The position numbers were made by a program, and so were the translations under genes. Positions 1-10,624 of a stretch of DNA of 64,000 nt are shown piece after piece (position 1 is the stretch's first letter; each line of letters begins with the position of its first letter). Origin of the DNA: Warburgia ugandensis (Eukaryota; Streptophyta; Magnoliopsida; Canellales; Canellaceae); contig CP141138.1 in assembly GCA_035236585.1 (NCBI GenBank), positions 28,159,437 to 28,223,436 of the forward strand, read 5' to 3'. Under the pieces are notes generated by a model, which was given only the letters and a program-made list of their open reading frames with translations, was not told where the DNA came from and made no database searches.

Positions 1-585
1 AAAATTGGACACATGGGTGTAAAAATCACAAAAAATGGAGCACCTGGGGTCTCCGACGATGGCGAACTAGTCCGGTTGTCGTCTCTAGCAACAGCGACCG
101 GAACAGGAAGAGAATGCATTGATGAGAGAGCGCCAAGTGGCGGACTGCGTGGTGCTCTGACACGGGTTCTTGACGCGCCTGCCATGCGCATGCAAATGGC
201 ACGCGCTGTATAGCTGGCCCATTTTCTTGTTTTTGAGGGTTTTGACCCTTTATTCCTTTAAAACATGATTTTAAGAGCTACAGAGGTCTAAATCACGATC
301 TGAAAGAGGCATTGTGATCGTCTCAATAAGGCGGACTTGGATTTAAGATAAAATCTAGTTTGGAGTAACTTATTAATAGCAAAACTACTAAATGCTATTA
401 GATGGTTCAGATCAAGCTGATCAATAGATGATCAGGCTTTAGATTTTGGTTATATACGTTAACCATGACATGATTTATGGCATGACAGGTACATCAGGGT
501 ATACACCTTGATATTGGTTACATGTTTGTTTGGGGATATTGCGATGCTCAGATAGGTGATTTCATTCACAATTTTTCCATGATTC
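1..585 (+). repeat. Inverted LTR segment (family 1)
   Basis: This stretch is the reverse complement of about 1988-2690. Shared landmarks include AATTGTGAATGAAATCACC and the run from AAAATCACAAAAAATGGAGC to the GAGAGAGCGCCA end. Identity looks high, near 85-90 percent by eye, with differences that are mostly transitions. This copy lacks about 100 bp of the CpG-rich part found near 2400-2520. It joins the leader of a minus-strand retrotransposon near base 585 and continues off the left edge. The short reading frame at 13-213 belongs to this repeat and is not a gene. Confidence 0.85.
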
Positions 586-658
586 TCATGGACTGTATGT
601 GACCTTTGAAATTATTGGAGTGGCTGTGATGGAGTAGACCTGGGCTCTGATACCAAAC
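586..658 (-). other. Retrotransposon leader with tRNA-iMet primer site
   Basis: Positions 644-655 read GCTCTGATACCA on the plus strand. On the minus strand this is TGGTATCAGAGC, the standard plant primer-binding site for initiator-Met tRNA. It lies 3 bp from the end of the LTR starting at 659, as expected for a minus-strand element. The preceding 60 bp closely match 15680-15739, the leader beside the other family-1 primer site. The element body therefore runs leftward out of the window. Confidence 0.85.
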
Positions 659-1263
659 TATGACACCTCGAATTTTTCCACATCAATATGATAATAATTT
701 ACAAAAATAGTCAGGATCCCTGTTTTATAAACTTTGATTTCTCAAGTGACCAAAAGTAAAAACTTAAACAAAATCATTTCTTTCAAAGTCCGGGGAGTCA
801 TACAACCACAAAACTACGGATTTAACAATGAAATGAAATACCATTTCCACCAAAAATTCGATAGAGTTTCCTCTGTAATTTTGACCATTGCACATGACCA
901 GTGCAATACAAAATCACCTGATAAACAAGGTATAACACATATCATAAGGCAGACTCAGTCTCCACAACCATCCACAACCTAAGGTTGTTTGTAATAAAAT
1001 GTACTCCAACAATGGATAAGAAAATATAGTCACGATAAAACACCTAGGGTCCCTCCATACAGCCATCACATCCAACATAAATCCACATTCTGACATCCAG
1101 GTCACATTACTTTTTTAACTAAAGTACATTCCATACTCAACCCAAAGTGAGGTCTTGAATAAACCTGGTCATCTCTGAACATCGTCTGTGCTTAGCTAGA
1201 AAGCTACCATCACTTTTACCTGCTTTGTTAGCACGTCAACCTATTTTCACTCTCTGTATCTGA

Positions 1264-1287
1264 GGCATTGCAAATCAAAGCAATGCC
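1264..1287 (-). other. LTR hairpin, family 1 copy
   Basis: Perfect 8-bp stem GGCATTGC / GCAATGCC with an 8-base loop. It is followed at 1289 by CAGCAAGCTATGCTT and TAGGTG. The same hairpin and flank occur in the solo LTR at 58507-58530. It lies about 605 bp from the LTR end. Confidence 0.8.
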
Positions 1288-1613
1288 GCAGCAAGCTATG
1301 CTTGTGTAGGTGAAACACATTCAAAGTAAACTCAATAAAAATAAATCACATGGCGCAAGGCCTAAAGATCATAAGATGATCAAACATAATATAAAGCCTT
1401 AAATCATGCAATGAAGGACATACCAAGTCCATGAAATAAATAAGATATCACCAACCATGATATCAAGATATGCACAATCCAAGAAAATCTAGAAACACAT
1501 GAATGCATGTCAAAAATATCAAACATCGTACACAATCAAGCCCTATGAGTGTCGCAAGTACACTCATGGCAATGTGGGGTCAACTCTCTATACCATCCGC
1601 TTTCACCCTTACA

Positions 1614-1760
1614 CCCTCACAGGCACTCAGGCACTCACGGGAATGACGTGTACCACTTTCGCTTTCACCCTCACAGGCACTCAGGCACTCACGAGAATGA
1701 CGTGTACCACTTTCGCTTTCACCCTTTCACCCTCACGGGCACTTAGACACTCACGGGGTG
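1614..1760. repeat. Short tandem array in LTR
   Basis: Two full units and one partial unit beginning CCCTCACAGGCACTC start at 1614, 1668 and 1730. Each has the segment GAATGACGTGTACCAC or a decayed form of it. The period is 54 then 62 bp. The overlapping reading frames at 1499-1948 arise from this repeat. Confidence 0.8.
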
Positions 1761-3084
1761 AAAAATCGCATCCTACCACAGGATCAATAGTCTTAAATAT
1801 GAAGTCAGAGCGACTCCCACATGTCAAGAAGACCAAAAATCAAGTGAATATCAAGAAAGATATCAAGAACATTGCATGCAATAACCACCAGAAAGATAGC
1901 ACACACATGAGAAGCTACATGCTGAAATCAATCTCATGCATATGGTAAGGCATAAATCACATGCCTCAAAAACTCAAATCACGATTTGAGAATCATGGAA
2001 AAATTGTGAATGAAATCACCTACCTTAGTATCGCAATATCCTCAAACAAACACATAACCAATATCAAGGTGTATGCCCTGCTGTACCTGTCATACCATAA
2101 ATCATGTCATGGTTAACGCATATAACCAAAATCTAAAGCCTGATCATCTATTGATCAGCTTGATCTGAATCATCTAATAGCATTTAGTAGTTTTGCTATT
2201 AAAAAGTTACTCCAAACTAGATTTTTATCTTAAATCTAGGTCCGCCTTGTTGAGACGATCACAACGCCTCTTTCGGATCGTGATTTGGACCTCTATAGCT
2301 CCTAAAATCACGTTTTAAAGGAATAAATGGTCAAAACCCTTAAAAATAAGAACACAGGCTAGCTATACAGCGCGTGCCATCCACACATGCATGACAGGTG
2401 CATCTGTGGACGAGCTCTACGCGTGGCACGCATTTGGAGAGCCATGCATTGCATGCATGGCGCGTTCTAGCTGCACCGCATAGCGCACGTGAGTTGCACC
2501 ACGTGCCCTGCATGTGGCGCGTGCTCGTCGCACTGCGTGGCGCTCTCTCGTCCATGCATTCTCTTCCCGTTCCAGTCGTTGTTGCCAAAGACAACAACCA
2601 GACTAGTTTGTCATTGCCGGCGACCCCAGGTGCTCCATTTTTTGTGATTTTTACACCTATGTATCTAGTTTTTCGCGTACATTTCATTTTCACCCTCCAT
2701 TTTCACCAATCCCTCCTAAATCTATCATTTTTTCATGATTTTTATCGCGTTTTCAAAAACTCCCATCATACTGCTTTTTGAGTTTTTTGGCTTCTCTAGC
2801 CGTTCGATCGCCACAAAATTTCATGGGTCGGTTCCTTACATCATCATGCTCAAGATGAACGGTCCAGATCCTCATCTAACATGGTTACATCAACTTTTTC
2901 ATAGGGCAACAGTAACGCCTAATTTTTTACTGGATGATGAAACTTGGAAAACAAATGTACACGAAAGAGTGGGGCGAGCTTACCTTCGTCTAACTAGTTG
3001 GAGGTAGGTGAGGGCCCACCGCTCTCGTCCAGTTGCCAAGAGTGCCTGTCGCCGGAGAATCGTCGTCGGTGGGTGGATATTATA

Positions 3085-3157
3085 TTTTCTTATTTAAGTT
3101 AATTCTAATATTATCTTAGCATATCAATTAGGTCATTTTGCATTCTATCCTACATCA
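3085..3157 (+). mobile_element. Gypsy-1 5' LTR, right-hand remnant
   Basis: These 73 bp match the end of the Gypsy-1 3' LTR at about 41543-41614. Both contain TTATTTAAGTTAA, TTAGGTCATTTTGCAT and TCCTACATCA. The LTR ends at ACATCA (3157), and a primer-binding site follows. The rest of the 5' LTR was displaced off the left edge by the family-1 insertion. Confidence 0.85.
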
Positions 3158-3161
3158 AATT

Positions 3162-3173
3162 TGGTATTATAGC
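3162..3173 (+). other. Gypsy-1 tRNA-iMet primer-binding site
   Basis: TGGTATTATAGC matches the plant initiator-Met primer site TGGTATCAGAGC at 10 of 12 positions. It lies 4 bp after the LTR end and fixes the element on the plus strand. Confidence 0.75.
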
Positions 3174-3536
3174 ATAAGGTTTGCATTTGTAACCCCCCAG
3201 ATTTGCGTTAGATATTTTCATGTTTCGCATGCATCATAAAACATGAATTTTCTATACCTCTTGGGGGCTCCACCCCCAACCCCTGGTAGAGGCATGCTGC
3301 GCCTCGCAACCTTGGTGAGCTAATTGTATAGCTCGACCAATGACAAACTCTGTAAAGCACAATAGGGGTTGTTATGTTTAGTTGCATTCTAGAGGTCTTG
3401 TGTGCTTATTTCATTTAGATTTAGAGCATTGCATATAAGTTTAGGGTATTTACCATAGTGTCGTAGTGGTTTTTAGTTGTCAAGTGTCAAGGTATCCTAG
3501 TATATGTCCACCTATAGTGGTCAGTCCTACTAGCCA

Positions 3537-4881
3537 ATGGATTCACAACTCAGCAAAATCCTTAAGGAAATTTAGGCCAAGTTTTTTTGAGTTGAATGAT
3601 CAAGTAATGAGCCAGCATGTTGAATTGATAACATGATTAGATGATTAAGGTTCCTGCATTGAGGCCTTAGAGTTGTGACCCGAACCTCTCATAGGTAATG
3701 CACGTGGTGGACTAGCCATGCAGGAGTGAGGTAACCATAACGAAGGTGGTAATCGCCGTCAGCCATCATCGCGATTATGAACCATATATCACTGAAAATT
3801 GGACCCTAAAATTTATTAAGCTTAAGGCCCCTACCTATGATGGTGAACTGAATCCAAAACGATGTCTTGATGGACTTTCGAACTTGGATCATTACTTTGA
3901 CCGGTATAAAATATTAGAAGAGCAGCAAGTCTAGTTTGCTAAGATTAAACTAATTGGTCAAGCAAGGCTTTATTGGACCAATTTGCAGCATCATCGAGCT
4001 ACAGCCATGCATCCACCCAATTCCACTTGGGAGAACATGATTAGTGGAAGAATTTACATTAAAGAGGTGTGTATTTCATTGAATATATTGCTCAATTCGA
4101 TGAGTTTATGATGAGATGCAACATAAGAGAGGATCCCTCTATGACCTTGTCTAGATTTAGGATAGGCCTTCCCCCTAAGCTTCAATAAGAACTCATTTCC
4201 CATGGTATAAATTCCTTAAATCATGCCTATTGGATAGTATAGGAATAGGAGCGGTATCTCAAACCGTAACATGCTCAGCAATATGAATTTGGGACTAAAT
4301 CTACAGTTGGGAATCAACAACCTAGAACTCAAGCAACTGAGGCTTCTAATGTCGATAAAGGAAAGGTTGTGTAAGGAGAGAGTTCAAAGGTAAACAACAA
4401 CACTAGGTATTATCTATGTTAAGGATTTGGACATGTTGTTACACAATGATCTTCTAGGACCCCTTCTAAATCCATGTTTATAGAAGGTGAAGATGTGGAC
4501 AATGGGTATAAAGGATGGTCTGAGGATTTTTATGAATCTATTGATGAGGCCAATGATGAGGAGGAAGCCCATCCAGCAAATAGTCATAGAGTTGCCATGG
4601 TGCGAGAGACCTATAGGCCCCATGGGATGGGTAATACCCCACGTATGAAAGTAGTCAGTGTGCTCTCACGCACTCAAAGGATAGTCTTGATTGGTGAAAG
4701 AAGAACATTTTCATACATATGTCAAGAGTGGTAAAAAAATTTTAAAAATTGTCATATATAGTGGGAGTTGCACAAATATAATTTCCACCCATGCTATCTT
4801 CTGCTTAGGACTTTCACCCATTCCCCACCCTAGACCATACTGAGTTAAGTAGATTGATGCTTCTTCATCACTCCCAATTAT
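3537..4881 (+). pseudogene. Gypsy-1 gag and first part of protease
   Basis: Remnant of the gag capsid gene of a Ty3/Gypsy element, whose product would package the element RNA in cytoplasmic particles. A likely start Met is at 3537, read as MDSQLSKILKE before a stop. The clearest gag segment is 3746-3934, with FDG-like YDGELNPK and LDGLSNLDHYFDRYK; the frame continues past a stop with FAKIKLIGQARLYWTNLQ. A decayed CCHC zinc knuckle lies at about 4400-4450: its first Cys reads Tyr, its last Cys is a stop, and GFGH is kept. The retropepsin active site at 4751-4771 reads VIYSGSC, so the catalytic Asp is Tyr (4757-4759). The frame is cut at 4881 by the family-2 insertion and resumes at 20868. It cannot be functional. 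Confidence 0.8.
4877..4881. repeat. Left target-site duplication of family-2 composite
   Basis: ATTAT at 4877-4881 pairs with ATTAC at 20863-20867. The two flank a TGTAATAACCCC...GGGTCATCATA element. The protease frame resumes on the other side, which supports a true insertion boundary. Confidence 0.7.
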
Positions 4882-5056
4882 TGTAATAACCCCAATTTTT
4901 GTAAATTGATGGAGAAAATCTATTTAGTTTGAATTTTCAGAAATTTCGAGCTGGAATATTAGGTCATTGGAAATTCTCTTTTTATAGAGATTAAAACATG
5001 ATTTAAAACTTAAAAATTATGAATGTACTCAAAAAAATGATCAAAATAACACTAAG
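4882..5056 (+). mobile_element. LTR family 2, 5' end of plus copy
   Basis: Starts TGTAATAACCCC and closely matches 10625-10775 (both carry GGAAATTCTCTTTTTATAGA and TGACACTAAG-like text). It breaks after CACTAAG at 5056, where an oppositely oriented LTR end begins at 5057. It forms the left edge of the 16-kb composite. Confidence 0.75.
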
Positions 5057-5520
5057 TGTGACAACTCGGGTTTTTGTAACACATTTTGTAATACATTTTT
5101 CAAAGGCAAGGCCCTTAATGGTAAAAAAAAAAATTTTGCAAACAATGCAGCGGAAGTTCTTTTCTTTTAAATTCGTTTGTAACAAAACCCAAGTCTCACC
5201 TCAATGGACATAATACACATGGACATTTTGTATAAAATAAAATTTTATTGAATACCAGGAATCATCCAGTATTTCACTTTTACACAGCCCCTGTATTACA
5301 ATTACAATCCATTGTCCAAATACAATCCAAATTACAAAGTACATAACCAGATTACATAATCTTTAAGGGAAATACCCAAATCAGTCTTGTAGCTTCTGAG
5401 TCTTCAAACTTTACTTCCTTAAGTTTCCTTCCCTATATCTAAGATATTGTAAACATTCAAACATTTATAATATCTCAGCAAACTATGCTTAGTAGGGGAT
5501 ACAAAAATATACTACTTCAC
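5057..5520 (-). mobile_element. LTR family 2, truncated minus copy
   Basis: Begins TGTGACAACTCGGG, the inverted end of a family-2 LTR (the plus copy at 11978 ends ...CCCGGGTCGTCACA). It runs parallel to 5999-6434 and contains the same AAGGCCCTTAATGGTAAAAA-like run and TAGGGGATACAAAAATATAC. The homology stops after CTACTTCAC near 5520, where gag sequence begins. It is interpreted as the truncated 3' LTR of a minus-strand element. Confidence 0.75.
5442..5475 (-). other. LTR hairpin, family 2 copy
   Basis: A 12-bp stem AGATATTGTAAA / TTTATAATATCT (one G-T pair) with a 10-base loop, followed by CAGCAAACTATGCTTAG. It lies 385 bp from the LTR end. The stem sequence differs from family 1, but position and flanking motif match. 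Confidence 0.75.
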
Positions 5521-5527
5521 CCTTGCC

Positions 5528-5873
5528 ATTATAGCTGATAAACCATCTTCTGGAACCTTTCCACCATCTTGTCTATCTTTTTAGGTGTCAATTGAGAGCT
5601 TTCCAATGCTCCACGAGGTACATGTGAAGAATTATCCTGTACTGGAGTTGGAGTATCCTGTTTGAGTATAGAAGTACTGGGTCCTACGTCAAGTTGAGCC
5701 TGGGCCGGAATACTTGGTGCTTCAGCTAGAGTAGCCTGAGGCTATAAAAGTTGAGGAAGAAGATTCCTCAATACCCTAGTCATCACCTCCTCTAGATTAT
5801 TCCTAAATGATCCTTTCATAACATTCTCAGGTTCACTCTGAGCCATCCTCCTAGTTATCCTTTTAGGTGGCAT
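5528..5873 (-). pseudogene. gag N-terminus, minus-strand family-2 element
   Basis: Reads leftward from Met at 5873 as MPPKRITRRMAQSEPENV, a basic N-terminus like the MPPRR-type starts of plant Gypsy gag proteins. About 115 codons follow, rich in Pro, Gln and Ser, with a stop at about codon 44 and another near the end. The frame then runs into the truncated LTR at 5520, so the rest of gag and all of pol are missing. Its primer site lies 112 bp upstream, as expected for a 5' leader. This is a deletion derivative of an element whose proteins would have packaged and copied its RNA. Confidence 0.65.
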
Positions 5874-5984
5874 CTGCTCAAACCTTAGATTTCTATATAA
5901 GTATTCTACTTAACCCATTCCTAATATATCCTAATTTGGATTATTCCTTTGAACATATTGGGGCTGTGAGTGACTGGATGAATG

Positions 5985-5996
5985 GCTCTGATACTA
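5985..5996 (-). other. Primer-binding site, family-2 minus element
   Basis: Plus strand GCTCTGATACTA is one base off the inverted initiator-Met site. It lies 2 bp before the LTR start at 5999 (TATGATAACC). It shows that the LTR to its right is the element's 5' LTR. Confidence 0.8.
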
Positions 5997-6353
5997 ACTA
6001 TGATAACCTTGGCTTTTATAATACATTTTTTAAAGGCAGGGCCCTTAATGGTAAAAAGAATTTTTTTTGCAAACAATGCATCGAAAATTCTTTTCTTTTA
6101 AATTTGTTTGTAAGAAAAACCAAGTCTCACCTCAATGTACATAATACACATAGACATTTTGTATAAAATAAAATTTATTGAATACTAGGAATCATCTAGT
6201 AGTTCACTTTTACATAGCCCATGTATTACAATTATAATCCAAATTACAAAGTACATAACAAGATTGCACAATTATCAAGGAAAATACCTTGATTAGTCTT
6301 GCAGCTTTTGAGTCATCAAGCTTTACTTCCTTAAGTCTCCTTCCCCGTATTTG

Positions 6354-6387
6354 AGATAGTGTAAACGTTCAAACATTTACAATATGT
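6354..6387 (-). other. LTR hairpin, family 2 second copy
   Basis: AGATAGTGTAAA pairs with TTTACAATATGT at 10 of 12 positions. It is followed by TAGCAAGCTATGCTTGG. It lies 355 bp from the LTR end at 5999. Confidence 0.65.
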
Positions 6388-6610
6388 TAGCAAGCTATGC
6401 TTGGTAGGGGATACAAAAATATACTACTTCACTAATATAAGAATACATACCTCAGTCATTATTCTATCGTGGTTATCTACTCATGGATTATCTCAAAATA
6501 GAGTATATACATTATTTATGTAGTATAGGGTAAATTTTGAAGAATGCAAATAAATAGAAAAAGAAATATTCACTTCAACAAAGAAAAGAAGACTTGTCAA
6601 CTTTAATAGA

Positions 6611-7000
6611 AGACCTCTACTCATAGGATGAGCATCGCTGAAATGAGGATGTTGAGATGGATGAGTGGTAAGACAAGAAAGGACAGAATTAGAAATGAAA
6701 ATATTAGAGAAAATTTTGAGGTAGCACCAATAGGTAATAAGATGAGGGAGATTAGACTTAAATGGTTTGGACATGTCCAAAGGAGACCAACATCGGCACT
6801 AGTTAGGAGTGAGGCCATACAAGTAGAAGGTTCTAAAAGGGCAAGGGGAAGGCCCAAAAGAACATGGATAGAAGTGGTGAGGAAAGATTTAAAAACTTTG
6901 GGACTAAATGAAACCATGGTATTTAATAGAGTGGAATGGAGGAATAAGATTCATGTGGCGACCCCTAATTGGGATAAGGTCTTGATGATGATGATGAGGG
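6611..7000 (+). pseudogene. RTE-type LINE, 3' tail
   Basis: The 3' end of a non-LTR retrotransposon of the plant RTE type, truncated at its 5' side near 6611. Positions 6628-7017 give an open C-terminal segment after the reverse transcriptase, with the conserved runs RMLRWMSGKTRKDRI, IRLKWFGHVQRRP, RARGRPKRTW and EWRNKIHVA. It ends in the element's usual 3' signal CTTGATGATGATGATGAGG. The same segment is at 56880-57220. Unlike most coding traces here, this tail has no internal stop, so it may be one of the younger insertions. It interrupts the family-2 LTR. It lacks the endonuclease and reverse transcriptase and cannot move on its own. Confidence 0.85.
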
Positions 7001-7569
7001 TAAATCCATTAAAATAGTGAAAATGCTCAAAATTTGTTCCTTCCCCTGCCTATACTCCCACTTAGGAGATCAATATTCTGCCAATTCTCATATAGGGATT
7101 TTCTTTCTAGGAACTCATGTAGTAGCATCTCATCATGCCATGGCATTACACTATAACTATCATATGTGCATCATAATGCAAAATACTCAAGGACTACTAT
7201 GCCGCAATCTAAATCCGTATAGTGCACCTGAATAATTGCATAATAATCAACTAATACCAATTGTGGAAATAATAAAATCCATGTCCACATGAGCGAGGAT
7301 CATGGCCAGGTAATCTTCCCATGATTGCCCCACTTGATATTTTACCTCTCTTTGGACATAGCATCCATCATATAAATTTTAGGAAGCGGGTGGCCAAACC
7401 CTCATAACTTAGCATAGCAACCCCAGTCCTATGACTATGTAAAACAAAATCACAAGCTACCATGCTTGTATGTAAAATACATTGTACATATCAGACGATG
7501 TGTCTATTTAACTAAGGCTAGAATATTTTCTATGCCCTATTCTTAGGGTTTCCTTAGTCTACACATCTC

Positions 7570-9100
7570 ATTAATTTCTCATCATTTGATTAGATCATTA
7601 GATTGGATCATGGGGTTGGATCATTTGATTGGATCATTATTATTCTAAGGTACCAAGTATACTTATATCATAAAGGTCTATAATTCTAGACAGAAGATCA
7701 TGTATGTATATACATGAATCCTTATTACATTCTTGTACATACACCTACCTCAAAGTGGTATCATGGTCTTGTTTCATACATCTCAAGTGGTATTCACTCC
7801 TCAGGGATGATCCAATAACTGAACTTAGATCAAAGATCAAGGAGATGGACACACTAAGACTTAAAGATAGAAAAATACTCAAATATAAATGATCTAATGA
7901 TCATTCTAAACATCAGATCTAGTGATCAATAGGATTGTTCAAAATGTATATATTGACAATATGTATGGATGTACAGATTATATACATTAGTTAGGATCAT
8001 GGAAGATTTGGGAAAAAAAGATCACTCCTTAAAGGTAGGAGGATTTGATGAATGCATTTACATGGGATATACATGATTTAACTCATTTTTCATTTTTTCA
8101 TCCCTTTTAACTCTATTCATTTAACTCTATTCATTTTTCATCCCTTTTAGGGTTTAGATATTGATCTTTCGTTTTCCTTTAGATCTAATACATTTTCTTA
8201 ATGTGATTTCATCACTAGATCATTGATGCATCTCATCAAATGATCAAATCCTTCTTGGTCCAACCGATCAAGAAGATCTTAAGACATTTTATCCAATTTA
8301 AGGGCATAAATCTTAATATATCCCAAATTATCATCATCATATCCATCAATGCATATGATATGAAATTTATATCATCATCCAAATGCATCCACACTATCCA
8401 ATTAGCCTTGATCAAATTGATGAAGGAGATTACCATTCATTTTTATGGATTTTACTACTTTTAAGGCTAGATCTCTTAATTAAACATAGATAAATCACTT
8501 CTAACCATTGATTTTATGTTTCAAAATCACAAGATCATTAGTGGATCAAAATTATAGAGTTTGATCATTCTAAATTTCACTGATCATAGGAATTAGTAAT
8601 ACTTTTCTTTATTAGCAGAATTTTGCATGCATCAGAACATAAATTTTCTAAGTGCAATAGGTTCTCCTCATCAAGAGGAATCCAACCCAACTTTTTTATC
8701 TCAATTTGGAGTTAAATTGAGATCAGAATTTGGATTTTAAGATTTCAGCCTGTTTTAAGGGCTAGTATTGATCTTACTATTTTATTCAATCAAGTGATCT
8801 AGGTATCTAGAATTTTTACTATGATTATGGTCCTTAAGGTTTTGGGACCTCCTGAATCCATCCATCAGTTCAGATTTCCATTTTAAGGTCATCTTGATCA
8901 TGATCCATTATTATTGGACAGATTTTACTAATTAATTTACATAAATATAATTAAAAACATAATTATCATGCTTCCATAAGGTTCTACATAGTGTAAGGGA
9001 TTCATCAATGCTTTCAGATCTAAAATCAGAGTTAAAATGAGCTCTTAATTAAAGAAATAAGCTCCTAGTTCAAAATTGAACGGCTCAGGTCAAATTTGGG
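7570..9100. repeat. GATCA-rich block, partly matching 19070-19550
   Basis: No gene is seen. Positions about 7795-8075 match 19070-19550 in the same plus orientation (GGGATGATCNAACAACTGAAC, CATCAGATCTANTGATCAAT, GGATCATGGAAGAT), with deletions. This is opposite to the minus orientation of the surrounding LTR, so the block was inverted or inserted separately. The remainder, to about 9100, is AT-rich with many GATCAT-like words. I recognise nothing else in it. Confidence 0.6.
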
Positions 9101-9483
9101 CTTACTAGTGCGGAGACGACTAGCTACTTGTGCCTATTACCAGCTATTACAAGTGCTTTGACAGAGGTGACTGGCTATGGGTGAGACGGTCCAGATCTAG
9201 ACTATCGGATCACCCATCACCGGATCTCCTTTATCCTTTATAGTTAACATCTAAGATTTGACCTCCTAGGGTTTTTGGGCTCTAGGAATCCATCTAACAG
9301 CTCAAAAGTTTTATTTGAGCCATCCAAGATGGGGGATCTCAACCCTATTGCTGGATCCAAAATTCTCGATGGATCAACAGCCGGGGAGATCTCTTGGAAG
9401 TCGAAAAACACAAGGGTAATACTGTAATGAAAGAGGAAGTGGGAGATGCCACTTAACTGGGCCGGCCGGTGAAGAAAGCTGAA

Positions 9484-9504
9484 ATATATATATATATATA
9501 TATA
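9484..9504. repeat. (TA)n microsatellite
   Basis: About ten TA units inside LTR-like sequence. Confidence 0.95.
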
Positions 9505-10624
9505 GCCAAGGATTTCTTCATTGCTGTTGCTAGAGAAGACTGGAAAATATGCGGCTTTTGTAGATCACCATGTATTAAAGAGATCCAACAGTTCCAAATC
9601 TACTTTAAATGGTCAAATTGGCCAGGATAATTAGTCTTGATCACTGGAGATGGTACCCAGTCACGTGCTTATTTTCATTTTGAGTTTCCCAACAATCCAT
9701 GAGGTGGATCATCCAAATTTCTTAGGGCTTTTGTAGATTTCCTTAGCCAGAATAGATCTAATGGTGGAGATCTGATTCTAACGGATGAAATTGGATGGCT
9801 AATTCAAATAGGGTTTTCCAAGCGAAAACGCTAGTTCACTAGGGACCACGTGTCAGTTGACGTGCCCGACGTCTTCAATGAGCCTGGAGTGCCGGGTGTG
9901 TCTACAAATGCTCGTATAGAGAAAAAAAACAAGAGGGAAAGAAGAGAGAATTGGGGGAGGATTCTGGAGTTGAAATTTTAGGGGAGTGTAGGGCAACTCA
10001 TAAGGGAGATTGAGGAAAAAAATTTGAATTTTTATGGGGTATTTATAGGTATTTTTGAACTTTTTCATGATTATATGTAATTATCATGTTTTATTTTTTT
10101 AGTATTAAATTGTCATTGGATTCCTACTACAACCTCCTTCTCCACTAGCAGCTGGTAGTGTTTTGGCCCATGATTACATATTTTCTAGCCATTGGATCCA
10201 TTTGTGGAGCCCTTGTAGGCCCCACAGAGGTGTGAAAAGACTATTTGGCTCTTTTGTGGAGAAAAATCCATTTTATTCTCCCAAACTAAGAATTGAGCGC
10301 ACTAAGTGGCGTTGGAATTGTATTCCTAAGTACATTCTAAATATTGTTGTCTTAGGTCTTGATTATGAGTAAAATTACTATTTTACCCTTTTATTCACAA
10401 AAATAGAGAAAAATAAGGATTTTTTATTCAAACTCAAAATTTGTTGTACTTACAGTCATTCTGATTGGTTCGTCGAGTATGTTTTCAATTATACATGTCT
10501 TATACCTTGATTATACTTCTATGAGAAGTGCATTTTAAATAACACTAATATTTCAGCCTGATTTTCCTTGAAATTTTCAATTTCATTATTTGTTCAATCT
10601 CCTTACAAAAGTTAGGGGTGTTAC

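Larger units (their letters stand above)
659..3084 (-). mobile_element. LTR of minus-strand Ty3/Gypsy element, family 1
   Basis: A 2.4-kb LTR. Its element-sense 3' end is at 659 beside the primer site, and its 5' end is at 3084 (plus strand ...GGATATTATA, compared with ...GGATATTACA at 60993 in the solo copy). It aligns in order with the solo LTR at 58027-60993: first the end, then a hairpin, then the segment reading TCTTTCGGATCGTGATTTGG (about 2272 and 59714), then the terminal part. It is inserted in the 5' LTR of Gypsy-1. The sequence to its right, TTATTTAAGTTAA at 3090, matches the Gypsy-1 3' LTR at about 41548. The left target-site copy lies outside the window. It is not a solo LTR, because the primer site and leader are attached. 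Confidence 0.85.
5999..10624 (-). mobile_element. LTR family 2, minus copy with insertions
   Basis: The LTR runs rightward from the primer site. Supported blocks are 5999-6434 (same as 5057-5520), about 7319-7560 (inverted match to 19660-19920 and 10960-11060, including the GGGTGGCCAAACCC region) and 10240-10624 (inverted match to 10625-10975). It ends at ...AGGGGTGTTAC, the inverted start of the LTR. A LINE tail (6611-7000) and a foreign or inverted block (about 7570-9100) lie inside. Between 9100 and 10240 I see LTR-like sequence but no gene. Confidence 0.6.
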
